Source: Methyloversatilis discipulorum (GTDB lineage: Bacteria; Pseudomonadota; Gammaproteobacteria; Burkholderiales; Rhodocyclaceae). From it: a stretch of 64,000 nucleotides of DNA. Positions 44,421-56,611 of this stretch are shown here, piece by piece. A program made the translations under genes and the position numbers. The stretch covers positions 3,162,001 to 3,226,000 of the forward strand of contig NZ_AZUP01000001.1 of assembly GCF_000527135.1 (NCBI RefSeq), in the 5' to 3' direction. Under the pieces are notes generated by a model that made no database searches, was not told the origin of the DNA, and saw only the letters and a program-made list of their open reading frames with translations. Each line of letters opens with the position of its first letter. Within the stretch, counting starts at the first letter, position 1.

Positions 44421-44771
44421 ATGTTGAAAGCGATCATGCTGCAGCTTTCGCTGGTGCTCGTGGTGACGGGCATCGCGCTGTTCGTCGGGGGCTGGATGGC
44501 TGGACTGTCCGCTCTGCTCGGTGGCCTGAGTTATGCGGTGCCGAGTCTCCTGTTCGCGATACGTCTCGGTCGTCTGGCGCGCCCTGGGGCGCAGGCCGCG
44601 GTGTCGTACCCGCTTGAATTCTTCCTCGGCGAGGCGATCAAGGTCGTCTCGACGATTGGGCTGCTGTTGCTGTGCCACTACCTCGTGCCCGGATTGTCGT
44701 GGGGCTGGTTCTTGGGAGGTCTGGGCGCGGCGCTGCAGGCAGGTTTTTTTGCTTTCTTGTTCAAACACTGA
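44421..44771 (+). CDS. atpI: ATP synthase subunit I
   Basis: A 116-residue membrane protein with four hydrophobic segments: MLKAIMLQLSLVLVVTGIAL, AGLSALLGGLSYAVPSLLFA, LEFFLGEAIKVVSTIGLLLL and the last segment ending FLGGLGAALQAGFFAFLFKH. AtpI helps assemble the c-ring. ATG at 44421 is preceded by GGAAGG. It ends one base before the atpB start and heads the ATP synthase operon. Confidence 0.9.
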   Translation: MLKAIMLQLSLVLVVTGIALFVGGWMAGLSALLGGLSYAVPSLLFAIRLGRLARPGAQAAVSYPLEFFLGEAIKVVSTIGLLLLCHYLVPGLSWGWFLGGLGAALQAGFFAFLFKH

Positions 44772-44772
44772 C

Positions 44773-45663
44773 ATGGCATCTGGAACCGAACTGGCGACTG
44801 AAGTGGCCCACGGCCCGACCCCCGGCGAATACATCGCCCACCATCTGACTTTCCTGAACAACACCGGCGAGAAGCAGGTCGAGTTGATCAACTGGAATCT
44901 GGTCAACCTCGATACCGTCTTCTATTCGGTGCTGCTTGGCGTCCTCGCGCTGTTCGTGCTTTACCGCGCTGCGGCGAAGTCGACGTCCGGCGTGCCGGGT
45001 CGCTTCCAGGCCGCAGTCGAGATTCTGGTCGAAATGGTCGCCGATCAGGCCAAGGGTCTGATCCACAGCGAAGAGTCGCGCCGTACCGTGGCACCGCTCG
45101 CCCTCATCGTCTTCGTCTGGATCTTCCTGATGAACGCGATGGACTTCCTGCCGCTGGATCTGCTGCCGCGCATCTGGGAAGGCATCTACGCCTCCGCCGG
45201 TCATGACCCGCACCATGCCTACATGCGTGTCGTGCCGACCGCCGACATCAACGCGACCATGGGCATGTCGATCGCCGTGCTGCTGGTGTGTCTGTACTAC
45301 AACGTCAAGATCAAGGGCGCCGGCGGCTGGGCGCACGAACTGATCTCGGCGCCGTTCGGCGACAAGCTCATCCTGGCGCCGTTCAACTTCGCGATGAACG
45401 TCATCGAATTCCTTGCCAAGACCGTGTCGCACGGCATGCGTCTGTTCGGCAACATGTTTGCCGGCGAACTCATCTTCATGCTGATCGCGCTGATGGGTGC
45501 CGCCTGGACGGGTGCCAACGCGCCGAGCTTCCTGCTCGCGTTCGGCCACATCGTCGCGGGTTTCGCATGGGCGGTGTTCCACATCCTCGTGGTCGCGCTC
45601 CAGGCATTCATCTTCATGATGCTGACGCTGGTGTACATCGGTCAGGCACACGAAGGTCACTGA
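44773..45663 (+). CDS. atpB: ATP synthase subunit a
   Basis: A 296-residue subunit a of the Fo proton channel. GMRLFGNMFAGELIFMLIAL contains the essential arginine next to the c-ring, and NFAMNVIEFLAKTVSHG precedes it; the last helix is AGFAWAVFHILVVALQAFIF. Start at 44773, one base after atpI. Full family length for betaproteobacteria. Confidence 0.96.
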   Translation: MASGTELATEVAHGPTPGEYIAHHLTFLNNTGEKQVELINWNLVNLDTVFYSVLLGVLALFVLYRAAAKSTSGVPGRFQAAVEILVEMVADQAKGLIHSEESRRTVAPLALIVFVWIFLMNAMDFLPLDLLPRIWEGIYASAGHDPHHAYMRVVPTADINATMGMSIAVLLVCLYYNVKIKGAGGWAHELISAPFGDKLILAPFNFAMNVIEFLAKTVSHGMRLFGNMFAGELIFMLIALMGAAWTGANAPSFLLAFGHIVAGFAWAVFHILVVALQAFIFMMLTLVYIGQAHEGH

Positions 45664-45713
45664 GTTTGCAGTTGCAGTCCGGTTTGTTGTTTTCGTTTTT
45701 CTTTTAAATCTAA

Positions 45714-45965
<252 letters not shown>

Positions 45966-46010
45966 GAACGGCATCCGCCCCAACACCGATTTATTGAAGG
46001 GAAAGTTGCC

Positions 46011-46484
46011 GTGAATCTGAACGCAACGCTCATCATCCAGATCGTCGTGTTCCTGACCTTTGTGTGGTTCACGAAGAGCTTCGTGTGGCCGCCGATCGTC
46101 AAGGCTCTCGACGAACGCGCGAAGAAGATCGCTGACGGGCTGGCGGCTGCGGACAAGGCAAAGGCGGATCTGGCCAACGCGGAGAAGAAGTCGATCGAGG
46201 AACTGCGCGCAGCGCGCGAGTCCGCGGCCGAGCTCCGTTCGGGTGCAGAGAAGCAGGCGGCCAAGCTGGTCGAGGATGCGCGCGCGGAAGCGAATCGCAT
46301 CGTCGCGGCGGCCCGCGAAGCAGCGACCACCGAAGCTGCGGCTGCAGCGCAGAAGGCGAAAGATGCCCTGCGCGACCAGGTCGCCACGCTGGCGGTCGCG
46401 GGTGCAGAACGCATCCTGCGTCGCGAGATCAACGCCCAAGTCCACGCCGATCTGCTCACCAACCTGAAGCAGGAACTGAGCTGA
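46011..46484 (+). CDS. atpF: ATP synthase subunit b
   Basis: A 157-residue peripheral stalk subunit with a GTG start. One N-terminal membrane helix ([20 protein letters not shown]) is followed by a long, charged coiled helix ([20 protein letters not shown]). It joins Fo to F1. It is followed 4 bp later by atpH. Confidence 0.95.
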   Translation: MNLNATLIIQIVVFLTFVWFTKSFVWPPIVKALDERAKKIADGLAAADKAKADLANAEKKSIEELRAARESAAELRSGAEKQAAKLVEDARAEANRIVAAAREAATTEAAAAAQKAKDALRDQVATLAVAGAERILRREINAQVHADLLTNLKQELS

Positions 46485-46488
46485 CACC

Positions 46489-47025
46489 ATGGCAGAGAAC
46501 GTCACCATCGCGCGACCCTACGCCGAAGCCGCGTTCCAGCTGGCCAAGGAAGGCAACTCGCTGGCAGCCTGGGCTGACGCCCTCGGTCTGATGGCCGCCG
46601 CTGCCGCCGAGCCGCAGGTCAAGAAGCTGCTGGCCGATCCGACCCGCACCTCGACCGACCGTGGTTTCCTCTTCCTCACCGCAGTGCCCGGCGAACTTGC
46701 CGAGGCGCATCGCAGCTTCGCACGCGTGCTGGCGCAGAACGGCCGTCTGGCCGTGCTGCCCGAAATCGCGGAGCTCTTCACCGAGCTGAAGAACGAGCAC
46801 GAGCGCTGCGCCGTCGCCCATATCAGTTCCGCCTTCCCGATGGACGACGCCACCGTGTCGCGCCTGCTGGCCGACCTCGAGCCGCGTTTCGGCCGTCGCC
46901 TGGAAGCCCGGGTCACGCTCGATCCCGAACTGATCGGCGGTGTGAAGGTTGCGGTCGGTGACGAAGTGATCGATGCCTCGGTCCGCGGCAAGCTTGCCGC
47001 CATGGCCACTGCGCTACAGAACTAG
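46489..47025 (+). CDS. atpH: ATP synthase subunit delta
   Basis: A 178-residue subunit that links the b-dimer to the top of F1: [20 protein letters not shown] at the N terminus and the conserved C-terminal motif [20 protein letters not shown] with [14 protein letters not shown]. Full family length. It begins 4 bp after atpF. Confidence 0.95.
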   Translation: MAENVTIARPYAEAAFQLAKEGNSLAAWADALGLMAAAAAEPQVKKLLADPTRTSTDRGFLFLTAVPGELAEAHRSFARVLAQNGRLAVLPEIAELFTELKNEHERCAVAHISSAFPMDDATVSRLLADLEPRFGRRLEARVTLDPELIGGVKVAVGDEVIDASVRGKLAAMATALQN

Positions 47026-47035
47026 GAGTTTTTTG

Positions 47036-48574
47036 ATGAACCTCAATCCGTCTGAAATCAGCGACCTGATCAAGAGCCGGATCCAGAACCTGCAGCTGTC
47101 GTCGCAGGCGCGCACCGAGGGCACCGTGGTTTCGGTGACCGACGGCATCGTGCGCGTGCACGGCCTGGACGATGTCCAGCAGGGCGAAATGCTGGAATTC
47201 GAAGGCAACACGTTCGGTCTGGCGCTGAACCTCGAGCGCGACTCCGTCGGCGCCGTGGTTCTGGGTGACTACGAACACATTTCCGAAGGCCAGACCGTTA
47301 AGTGCACGGGCCGCATTCTCGAAGTGCCGGTCGGCCCCGAGCTGATCGGTCGCGTCGTGAACTCGCTCGGCCAGCCGATCGACGGCAAGGGCCCGATCAA
47401 CGCCAAGCTGACCGACAAGGTTGAAAAGGTCGCTCCGGGCGTGATCGCACGTCAGTCGGTTTCGCAGCCGGTGCAGACCGGCCTGAAGTCGATCGACTCG
47501 ATGGTGCCGGTCGGCCGGGGCCAGCGCGAGCTGATCATCGGTGACCGTCAGACCGGCAAGACCGCGGTCGCCGTCGACGCCATCATCAACCAGAAGGGTC
47601 AGAACATGACCTGCATCTACGTTGCGGTGGGCCAGAAGGCCTCGACCATCGCCAACGTGGTGCGCAAGCTGGAAGAGTACGGCGCGATGGAATACACCAT
47701 CGTCGTCGCCGCCACCGCCTCCGACTCGGCCGCCATGCAGTTCCTGGCACCGTACGCCGGTTGCACGATGGGCGAATACTTCCGGGACCGCGGCGAAGAC
47801 GCGCTGATCGTCTATGACGATCTGTCGAAGCAGGCCGTTGCCTACCGTCAGATTTCGCTGCTGCTGCGCCGTCCGCCGGGCCGCGAAGCCTACCCGGGCG
47901 ACGTGTTCTACCTGCACAGCCGTCTGCTCGAGCGCGCCGCTCGCGTGAACCCCGACTACGTCGAGAAGTTCACCAACGGTGAAGTCAAGGGCAAGACCGG
48001 TTCGCTGACCGCGCTCCCGATCATCGAAACGCAGGCCGGCGACGTGTCCGCCTTCGTTCCGACCAACGTGATCTCGATTACCGACGGCCAGATCTTCCTG
48101 GAAACCGACCTGTTCAACGCAGGTATCCGCCCGGCTATCAACGCCGGTGTGTCGGTGTCCCGCGTCGGTGGTGCGGCTCAGACCAAGATCATCAAGAAGC
48201 TGGGCGGCGGTGTCCGTCTGGCACTGGCCCAGTACCGTGAGCTGGCTGCGTTCGCGCAGTTCGCCTCCGACCTGGACGAAGCGACCCGCAAGCAGCTCGA
48301 GCGTGGCCGCCGCGTGACCGAACTGATGAAGCAGCCGCAGTACTCGCCGCTGTCGGTCGCCCAGATGGGTGTTTCGCTGTACGCCGCCAACAACGGCTAC
48401 TTCGACGACGTCGAAGTGTCCCGCGTGCTCGCTTTTGAATCGGCCCTGCACCAGTTCCTGCAGCAGAAGTATTCCGATCTGATGAACAAGATCGAGTCCT
48501 CCAAGGACCTCGACGGTGAATCGGAAAAGACGCTTGCTGCCGCGGTGGCCGAGTTCAAGAAGAGCTGGGCGTAA
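47036..48574 (+). CDS. atpA: ATP synthase subunit alpha
   Basis: A 512-residue F1 alpha subunit. Walker A is [33 protein letters not shown] and [17 protein letters not shown] are typical; the arginine-finger region [20 protein letters not shown] is intact. The start at 47036 follows AGGAG. It is the largest gene of the operon. Confidence 0.98.
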   Translation: MNLNPSEISDLIKSRIQNLQLSSQARTEGTVVSVTDGIVRVHGLDDVQQGEMLEFEGNTFGLALNLERDSVGAVVLGDYEHISEGQTVKCTGRILEVPVGPELIGRVVNSLGQPIDGKGPINAKLTDKVEKVAPGVIARQSVSQPVQTGLKSIDSMVPVGRGQRELIIGDRQTGKTAVAVDAIINQKGQNMTCIYVAVGQKASTIANVVRKLEEYGAMEYTIVVAATASDSAAMQFLAPYAGCTMGEYFRDRGEDALIVYDDLSKQAVAYRQISLLLRRPPGREAYPGDVFYLHSRLLERAARVNPDYVEKFTNGEVKGKTGSLTALPIIETQAGDVSAFVPTNVISITDGQIFLETDLFNAGIRPAINAGVSVSRVGGAAQTKIIKKLGGGVRLALAQYRELAAFAQFASDLDEATRKQLERGRRVTELMKQPQYSPLSVAQMGVSLYAANNGYFDDVEVSRVLAFESALHQFLQQKYSDLMNKIESSKDLDGESEKTLAAAVAEFKKSWA

Positions 48575-48595
48575 GCGCGCGGACAGGAGATAACC

Positions 48596-49465
48596 ATGGC
48601 CAGCGGAAAAGAGATCCGTTCCAAGATCAAGAGCGTGCAAAACACGAAGAAGATCACCAAGGCGATGGAGATGGTGGCTGCATCCAAGATGCGCAAGGCG
48701 CAGGACAGGATGCGGGCCGCCCGGCCCTACGCCGACACGATCCGCCGTCTTGCTGCCAACCTGTCTGCCGCCACGATCAGCGACTACAAGCACCCGTTCC
48801 TCGCCACCGTCGGTCAGATCAAGCGCGTCGGCATCATCGTCGTCACCACGGACAAAGGTCTGTGCGGCGGCATGAACACCAACGTGCTGCGTCTGGCGCT
48901 GAACACGATGAAGGAGTGGGAAGGCAAGGGCGCCACCGAAATCCGCGTTGCCGCCATCGGCAACAAGGGTCTGGGCTTCATGCAGCGCATGGGCGCCAAG
49001 GTGGTGTCGCAGGTGACGCAGCTGGGCGATACGCCGCATCTGGAAAAGCTGATCGGACCGGTCAAGGTCATGATCGACGCTTTCCAGGCCGGCGAGCTCG
49101 ACGCGGTCTATCTGTCCTTCACCCGCTTCATCAACACGATGAAGCAGGAGCCGGTGCTTGAGCAACTGCTGCCGCTCACGGGCGATCGTCTGGGCACGCC
49201 GGAAGGCACCTGGGATTACCTGTACGAGCCGGACCCGCAGGTGGTGATCGACGAGCTGCTCGTTCGTTACGTTGAAGCGCTGGTGTATCAGTCGGTCGCC
49301 GAAAACATGGCGTCCGAACAGAGCGCACGTATGGTGGCGATGAAGGCCGCGTCTGACAACGCAGGCAATGTCATCGGCGAACTGCAGCTGGTCTACAACA
49401 AGACCCGCCAGGCGGCGATTACCAAGGAACTGTCCGAGATCGTCGGCGGCGCCGCGGCAGTCTGA
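48596..49465 (+). CDS. atpG: ATP synthase subunit gamma
   Basis: A 289-residue central rotor shaft: [36 protein letters not shown] at the N-terminal helix, [16 protein letters not shown] in the middle, and the C-terminal helix [26 protein letters not shown] end. AGGAG precedes the start. Full length. Confidence 0.97.
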   Translation: MASGKEIRSKIKSVQNTKKITKAMEMVAASKMRKAQDRMRAARPYADTIRRLAANLSAATISDYKHPFLATVGQIKRVGIIVVTTDKGLCGGMNTNVLRLALNTMKEWEGKGATEIRVAAIGNKGLGFMQRMGAKVVSQVTQLGDTPHLEKLIGPVKVMIDAFQAGELDAVYLSFTRFINTMKQEPVLEQLLPLTGDRLGTPEGTWDYLYEPDPQVVIDELLVRYVEALVYQSVAENMASEQSARMVAMKAASDNAGNVIGELQLVYNKTRQAAITKELSEIVGGAAAV

Positions 49466-49496
49466 TCGCGCAAACGAATTTTTGTATTGGGGATAG

Positions 49497-50903
<1,407 letters not shown>

Positions 50904-50971
50904 CGCGGCAAGCGTGAGCCGTGACGGACTCCGGTCCGGCGCGGCTCGCGGGCAGCATTCACGGAGTAATC

Positions 50972-51394
50972 ATGGCTATGACCGTACATGTCGACGTTGT
51001 CAGCGCGGAAGAGAAGATCTTCTCCGGGCTCGCAGAATTCGTCGCGCTGCCGGGCGAGAGCGGCGAGCTGGGCATCCTGCCTGGCCACACGCCGCTGATC
51101 ACCCGCATCCGCCCGGGCGAGGTCCGCATCAAGCTGCCGAATCAGGCGGCCGATGAGCTGATCTTCGTGGCCGGCGGCCTGCTGGAAGTGCAACCGGGTC
51201 TGGTGACCGTGCTGGCGGATACCGCCATCCGCGGTACCGACCTGGACGAAGCGAAGGCGAACGAAGCCAAGCGTCTGGCCGAAGAAGCACTGGCCAACCG
51301 TCAGGCAGGTGTCGACTACGCTGCAGCACAGGCGGAACTGGCTTCGGCCATCGCCCAGCTGGCGGCAATCCAGAAGCTGCGCAAGCGTCACTGA
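50972..51394 (+). CDS. atpC: ATP synthase subunit epsilon
   Basis: A 140-residue subunit: [20 protein letters not shown] at the start, [20 protein letters not shown] and the C-terminal helical hairpin [20 protein letters not shown]. It couples the gamma shaft to the c-ring and can inhibit hydrolysis. The start at 50972 is preceded by CGGAG; an in-frame ATG at 50921 is rejected. Last gene of the operon. Confidence 0.95.
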   Translation: MAMTVHVDVVSAEEKIFSGLAEFVALPGESGELGILPGHTPLITRIRPGEVRIKLPNQAADELIFVAGGLLEVQPGLVTVLADTAIRGTDLDEAKANEAKRLAEEALANRQAGVDYAAAQAELASAIAQLAAIQKLRKRH

Positions 51395-51416
51395 GCGCAG
51401 TTTCGAGCAGGTCCGG

Positions 51417-51447
51417 AAAGGCACGCCTCGGCGTGCCTTTTTGTTTT
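51417..51447 (+). terminator. Intrinsic terminator of the ATP synthase operon
   Basis: A perfect 10-bp stem (AAAGGCACGC/GCGTGCCTTT) with a CTCG loop runs straight into TTTTTGTTTTT, 20 nt after the atpC stop. Confidence 0.95.
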
Positions 51448-51473
51448 TGGCGCGCCCGGCGCAGAATCCGCCC

Positions 51474-52946
51474 ATGAACCGGGAATCCTGCGACCTGCTC
51501 ATCGTCGGGGCCGGCATCAACGGTGCCGGCATCGCCCGCGACGCCGCACTGCGCGGTCTGGACGTCATCGTCTGTGAGCGCGGCGACATCGCCGGCGCCA
51601 CCTCGTCAGCCTCCACCAAGCTTATCCATGGCGGGCTGCGCTACCTCGAACAGGGCGCCTTCGGCCTGGTCAGGGAATCCCTGCATGAGCGCGAGACACT
51701 GGGCCGCATCGCGGCCCACCTTGTGCGTCCGCAGCGCTTCGTCGTGCCGCACACGGGTGAACGGCCGGCCTGGATGCTCGCTGCCGGACTGTTGCTGTAT
51801 GACCTGCTGGCCGGGCGCAGCACACTGCCGCGATCGCGGCGTCTGCGCGCCGACTGTCCCCTGCTGCAGCAGATGCAGCCGCCAGTGAGCGCGGCGCACG
51901 CCTATTACGACCTGTGGGTGGACGATGCGCGGCTGACGCTATGCACCCTGCTCGACGCGCAGGCGCACGGCGCACGCGTGCTGCCGCAGAGCGCGCTGAG
52001 CGCGGTGGCTGCCGAAGGTGCGCACTGGCGCTGCGCGGTGGGCAATCGAACGGTGCTCGCGCGCTGCGTCGTCAATGTCGCCGGGCCATGGATGAACGCG
52101 GTCGAGGCCCTGCGCGGTGCGGCGGCGGCACCGGTGCGTCTGGTGCAGGGCACACACCTCGTCGTGCCGCGCCTGCACGCCGGCGACGACGCCTGGCTGC
52201 TGCAGCAGCCGGACCGCCGCGTCGTGTTCGTCATTCCGTTCGCCGACGATTTCCATCTCGTGGGCACCACCGAAACCGATCTGCCTTCGCCCGAGAGGCT
52301 GGGCGCCACGGCGGCGGAGCGTCGCTACCTGCTCGACGCCCTGCGGCGTGCCTTTCGGCGCGCGCCGGTCGAGAACGATATTCACTGGGAGTTCAGCGGT
52401 ATGCGACCGCTGATCGACGGCGGCGGCAGCGCGCGCACGGCCAGCCGCGAGTACCGGATGACGATGGACGGCGAGCGCGGCGGCCGCGGCTGGATGTCGA
52501 TACAGGGCGGCAAGCTCACCACGCATCGAAGCCTCGCCGAACGGGCGGTCGACAGGCTGGCCTCATTCCTCGGATCGAATGCACGCAGCGTGACCGCAGA
52601 TCGTCTGCTGCCGGGCGCCGAGGCCGCCGGCCCGACACAGCGTTCCGAACTCGTGCGCAGGCTGGCGCAGCGCCATCCCGCACTGCCGTCAGGATGGATC
52701 GCTGCGCTGGTCGGGCGCCACGGCAGCACGACGTCGCGGCTGCTCGAACAGGTGGCGCGAACAGGCGGACCCGGACGCGATTTCGGGGGCGGGCTGTACG
52801 AGGCGGAAGCGCGCTGGTGCGCACAGTACGAATGGGCACACAACGCCGACGACGTGCTGTGGCGCCGTACGAAATGCGGGGTCGGGATGAGTGCTGCGCA
52901 GCGCGACACCTTCGCGCGCTGGTGGGGGGATCAGCGTATCGGCTGA
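51474..52946 (+). CDS. glpD: Glycerol-3-phosphate dehydrogenase-like flavoprotein
   Basis: A 490-residue FAD-dependent dehydrogenase of the GlpD/GlpA family. The N-terminal dinucleotide fold is LLIVGAGINGAGIARDAALR with CERGDIAGATSSASTKLIHG; GGLRYLEQGAFGLVRESLHE is also characteristic. Catalytic-region motifs such as WEFSGMRPLID and IQGGKLTTHRSLAERAVD follow. It oxidises sn-glycerol 3-phosphate and passes electrons to quinone at the membrane. No glpK or glpF lies nearby. It is convergent with ubiJ and overlaps it by 16 bp. Confidence 0.92.
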   Translation: MNRESCDLLIVGAGINGAGIARDAALRGLDVIVCERGDIAGATSSASTKLIHGGLRYLEQGAFGLVRESLHERETLGRIAAHLVRPQRFVVPHTGERPAWMLAAGLLLYDLLAGRSTLPRSRRLRADCPLLQQMQPPVSAAHAYYDLWVDDARLTLCTLLDAQAHGARVLPQSALSAVAAEGAHWRCAVGNRTVLARCVVNVAGPWMNAVEALRGAAAAPVRLVQGTHLVVPRLHAGDDAWLLQQPDRRVVFVIPFADDFHLVGTTETDLPSPERLGATAAERRYLLDALRRAFRRAPVENDIHWEFSGMRPLIDGGGSARTASREYRMTMDGERGGRGWMSIQGGKLTTHRSLAERAVDRLASFLGSNARSVTADRLLPGAEAAGPTQRSELVRRLAQRHPALPSGWIAALVGRHGSTTSRLLEQVARTGGPGRDFGGGLYEAEARWCAQYEWAHNADDVLWRRTKCGVGMSAAQRDTFARWWGDQRIG

Positions 52947-53515
52947 GCCTTGCGTTCGAGCAGTTCGATGCGCTTCTGCAGGCGCGCCAGATCGTCGCGC
53001 AATGTATCCACCTCGTCGGCAAAGGCCGTCATTGAGGCCGGACGCACCAGCAGTTGCGCCTCGTCAGCCGCGTATTCGCTGGCCGACGCGGCGAGCCGCG
53101 CGCCGAGGTCGCGTCCGCCGGCCCATGCCGCACGTGCACCGCCCACCACACGTTCGGCGGCCGCGTCACCGATAAGCCGGCTCAGGTCTTCCGCAGCGTC
53201 CCAGCGCAGGCCGCGCAGCACCTGGCCGAGGGTCTCGGCCAGCGCCGCATCGCCTTCGATGCGCGCATCGCGCAGCACCGCGTCGCCTTCATGTGCCAGC
53301 CGCAGCGCGGCATCCGCCGGCAGCCGCAGCGTGACCGCCAAGGGCTCATCGGAGGCCGCGCCCAGCCGGCCGTCTTCGCCAACCTTGAAGGCGACGCCGA
53401 GCGCGCCCAGTTCCAGCCGTGCCTGCGCGCCCGCATGCCGGGCCAGCCGGGCGTGAGCGCCCGGCGCCTGATCAAGCAGGTGGTTCAGTAGCGGGAGCGC
53501 GGCCGTCGAGAGCAT
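52931..53515 (-). CDS. ubiJ: Ubiquinone biosynthesis accessory factor UbiJ
   Basis: A 194-residue protein with an SCP2-like lipid-binding N-terminal domain (LLNHLLDQAPGAHARLARHA, LPADAALRLAHEGDAVLRDA) and a C-terminal coiled coil (TAFADEVDTLRDDLARLQKR) where UbiK binds. UbiJ presents ubiquinone intermediates to the Ubi complex. The start at 53515 lies 3 bp after the Tim44-like stop. Gene order DUF971-ubiE-Tim44-like-ubiJ is common; ubiB is usually next but lies more than 50 kb away here (at the window start). Confidence 0.88.
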   Translation of the reverse strand: MLSTAALPLLNHLLDQAPGAHARLARHAGAQARLELGALGVAFKVGEDGRLGAASDEPLAVTLRLPADAALRLAHEGDAVLRDARIEGDAALAETLGQVLRGLRWDAAEDLSRLIGDAAAERVVGGARAAWAGGRDLGARLAASASEYAADEAQLLVRPASMTAFADEVDTLRDDLARLQKRIELLERKAQPIR

Positions 53516-53517
53516 GA

Positions 53518-54414
53518 TTACTGCAGTTGCTGGATACCGGCGATCACCCAGCCGCGGTTGCCGGAAACCGGCTTGGCCAGATGCCACACCTCGTCGAACG
53601 GCGCCGGCGCGGCAGTGACCTCTTCGCGCAGCAGGCCGCTGAAGCGGACGCTGGCGATGTACTGGTCGTTCTCGGTGACCAGATCGAGCAGCGCTGCGTC
53701 GAGCTGAACGATGTCGATGTGCTGGGTTTCGCCGCCGCGTTCCTGCAGCTGCATGCGGATTTCCGCGAACACCTCGGGCGAGGTGAACTGGCGGATGTCC
53801 TCGACGTCACCCTTGTCGTTCGCTGCCTGCAGGCGCACGAAATTCAGCTTGGCCTGACGCAGGAAACCGTCGACGTCGAAATCCGACGGGATGTTGCCGG
53901 CGCTCGCCGCTGCCGCAGCAGGTGCCGCCGAGGCGGCGAGCGGGGCCGCTGCTTCGAAGCGCTGCGGGGCCGTACCCGGGCCGGCGGTCGCGCCGGCGTA
54001 CTGCATGCCCTGCTGCTGCTGCGGCGCGCTGCGGCGTGCGGCGAACATGCGCCAGACGAAGAGCGCGGCCATGACCAGCAGCGCGATCATCATGAAGGAC
54101 GCCATTTCCTCGCCGAAGCCGAGGTGGGACGCCAGTGCGGCCAGACCGATGCCGGCGGCCAGACCGGCCAGCGGGCCCATCCACGAGCGCTTGGCCGGCT
54201 GTGCGGCAGCGGACGCTGCAGGCTGCGCCTGGCGCTGGGCGGTGGTGGCGTTCTGGGTCGGCGCGGTCGGCGTGGCATCGCGCTGCATCGTGGTCGAATC
54301 ACGCTGCGAACCGAAGGACTTGCCGCCGCCCATGCGTTTGGCGGCTTCGGCGTCATGCATGGCACCGCCGAGGCCGACGACGGCCACGCACAGCGCGCAC
54401 AGGAAATTCTTCAT
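53518..54414 (-). CDS. Tim44-like domain protein
   Basis: A 298-residue protein with a signal peptide (FLCALCVAVVGLGGAMHDAE), a low-complexity region rich in Gln, Thr and Ala, two hydrophobic segments (GPLAGLAAGIGLAALASHLG, ASFMMIALLVMAALFVWRMF), and a C-terminal Tim44/MTF-like domain (FLRQAKLNFVRLQAANDKGD, then VIAGIQQLQ). Tim44-like proteins of bacteria are thought to sit in the inner membrane facing the periplasm; role unknown. It is co-directional with ubiE and ubiJ. Confidence 0.88.
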   Translation of the reverse strand: MKNFLCALCVAVVGLGGAMHDAEAAKRMGGGKSFGSQRDSTTMQRDATPTAPTQNATTAQRQAQPAASAAAQPAKRSWMGPLAGLAAGIGLAALASHLGFGEEMASFMMIALLVMAALFVWRMFAARRSAPQQQQGMQYAGATAGPGTAPQRFEAAAPLAASAAPAAAAASAGNIPSDFDVDGFLRQAKLNFVRLQAANDKGDVEDIRQFTSPEVFAEIRMQLQERGGETQHIDIVQLDAALLDLVTENDQYIASVRFSGLLREEVTAAPAPFDEVWHLAKPVSGNRGWVIAGIQQLQ

Positions 54415-54531
54415 CTATATGTCTCCATCAAAGGTGGGGCGAAAACGCGAGAGCGAAAATTCGACGAGAGCGAAACTTAGCACACGAATTGACCGCGATA
54501 TGCGCGGATCGTTCGCCTCTCCACCTGGATT

Positions 54532-55269
54532 TCAGAGCTTGAAGCCGCGATGCAGCGCCACCACGCCGGCGCTCATGTTGAAGTACTCGACGCGGCCCAG
54601 GCCGACCTCGCGCATCATGCCGGCCAGCGTTTCCTGGTCGGGGTGCATGCGGATCGATTCGGCGAGGTAGCGGTAGCTCGCCTCGTCGTTGGCGACGCGC
54701 TTGCCCAGCCAGGGCAGCACCTTGAACGAATACAGGTCGTAGGCCTTTTCGAGCGGCTTGGCGACGCGCGAGAATTCGAGCACCAGCGCGCGGCCGCCCG
54801 GCTTCAGCACGCGGCGGAACTCGGCCAGCGCGCGGTCCTTGTGCGTCATGTTGCGCAGGCCGAAGGCGACAGTGACGCAGTCGAAATGGTTGTCTGGAAA
54901 AGGCAGCTTCTCGGCGTCGCACAGCAGGCTGGGCAGCACGAAGCCGGCGTCGCGCAGGCGGTCGCGGCCTTCGCGCAACATGTCCGGATTGATGTCGGTG
55001 TGCCACACCTCGCCACTGGCGCCGGCGCGCTTCGCGTGGGCGAGCGTCAGATCGCCGGTGCCGGCGGCGACGTCGAGTACGCGCTGGCCCGGGCGCACGC
55101 CAGCCATTTCGATCGCGAACGCCTTCCAGGCACGGTGCAGGCCGGCCGACATCAGGTCGTTCATGATGTCGTAACGGCGCGCAACCGACGAGAACACGCT
55201 CGCCACACGGCGGGCCTTGGCCGCTTCGGGTACGCGCTCGAAGCCGAAATCGGTGGAGTTGTCGCTCAT
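54532..55269 (-). CDS. ubiE: Demethylmenaquinol/2-methoxybenzoquinol methyltransferase UbiE
   Basis: A 245-residue SAM-dependent C-methyltransferase. Motif I is [40 protein letters not shown] and [19 protein letters not shown] are diagnostic of UbiE/COQ5. It methylates ubiquinone (and, if made, menaquinone) precursors. It begins 7 bp after the DUF971 stop, so the two are co-transcribed. Confidence 0.97.
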   Translation of the reverse strand: MSDNSTDFGFERVPEAAKARRVASVFSSVARRYDIMNDLMSAGLHRAWKAFAIEMAGVRPGQRVLDVAAGTGDLTLAHAKRAGASGEVWHTDINPDMLREGRDRLRDAGFVLPSLLCDAEKLPFPDNHFDCVTVAFGLRNMTHKDRALAEFRRVLKPGGRALVLEFSRVAKPLEKAYDLYSFKVLPWLGKRVANDEASYRYLAESIRMHPDQETLAGMMREVGLGRVEYFNMSAGVVALHRGFKL

Positions 55270-55276
55270 CGCAGGC

Positions 55277-55714
55277 TCAATGGTGGTGACCGCAACCGCC
55301 GCTGCCGCAGCCGCCCTTGGCGGCCGGCGGCGGCACCAGGGCCGGATCGCGGCTGGCGCCCGCGGCGTTCAGGCGGGCGAGGTAGTCGGCCCACAGCGCT
55401 TCCTGGTTCTCGCCCAGCAGATAGAGGTAGTCCCACGAGTAGATGCCGCTGTCGTGGCCGTCGGAAAACACCGGCTTGATCGCGTAGGCGCCAACCGGTT
55501 CGACGCGCGTGATGTCGATGTCGCGCTTGCCGATCTGCAGCGTTTCCTGTCCCGGCCCGTGGCCGCGCACTTCGGCCGACGGCGAGCATACGCGCAGGAA
55601 CTCGAAACTGAAGCTGAAGCTGCGGCCGTTGTCGAAGCTGACTTCCATCACTTTCGACTTCTGCTGCACCTTGATCTCGGTGGGGATGGGGGTGTCCTTG
55701 TCCAGTCCTGCCAT
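55277..55714 (-). CDS. DUF971-domain protein with Cys/His tail
   Basis: A 145-residue protein whose main part is a DUF971 (gamma-butyrobetaine hydroxylase-like N-terminal) domain: [38 protein letters not shown] and [23 protein letters not shown]971 is often linked to iron-sulphur cluster proteins and lies next to ubiE in many betaproteobacteria. The C terminus ends [12 protein letters not shown], a possible metal-binding tail. The start at 55714 opens the ubiE unit. Confidence 0.85.
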   Translation of the reverse strand: MAGLDKDTPIPTEIKVQQKSKVMEVSFDNGRSFSFSFEFLRVCSPSAEVRGHGPGQETLQIGKRDIDITRVEPVGAYAIKPVFSDGHDSGIYSWDYLYLLGENQEALWADYLARLNAAGASRDPALVPPPAAKGGCGSGGCGHHH

Positions 55715-55793
55715 GATGTGCCGTGTCCGCTGCGAAGAGTCCGGAATGATACCCCGCGCCCGTCAGGATGGCCCTGTGGACAGACCGGAGGCG

Positions 55794-55827
55794 CTGTCAC
55801 TAAACCGTCACCATACTGAAATAGACT
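55794..55827 (+). promoter_or_regulatory. Pho box and -10 element of phoB
   Basis: CTGTCAC-TAAA-CCGTCAC (55794-55811) is two 7-bp repeats 4 bp apart, as in the PhoB consensus CTGTCAT-A(A/T)A(T/A)-CTGTCAT. TAGACT (55822-55827) follows at the spacing expected for the -10 element. phoB starts 53 bp downstream of the Pho box, so the pair is probably autoregulated. Confidence 0.85.
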
Positions 55828-55864
55828 GCGTCGCGTTCCCGTCATCCCACGCTCGCATACCGTC

Positions 55865-56554
<690 letters not shown>

Positions 56555-56611
56555 GCCGTTTTGCGCGTGAGCGCCCATAATCCGGCGCCGTGAACACCCG
56601 CTGCGTACTCC

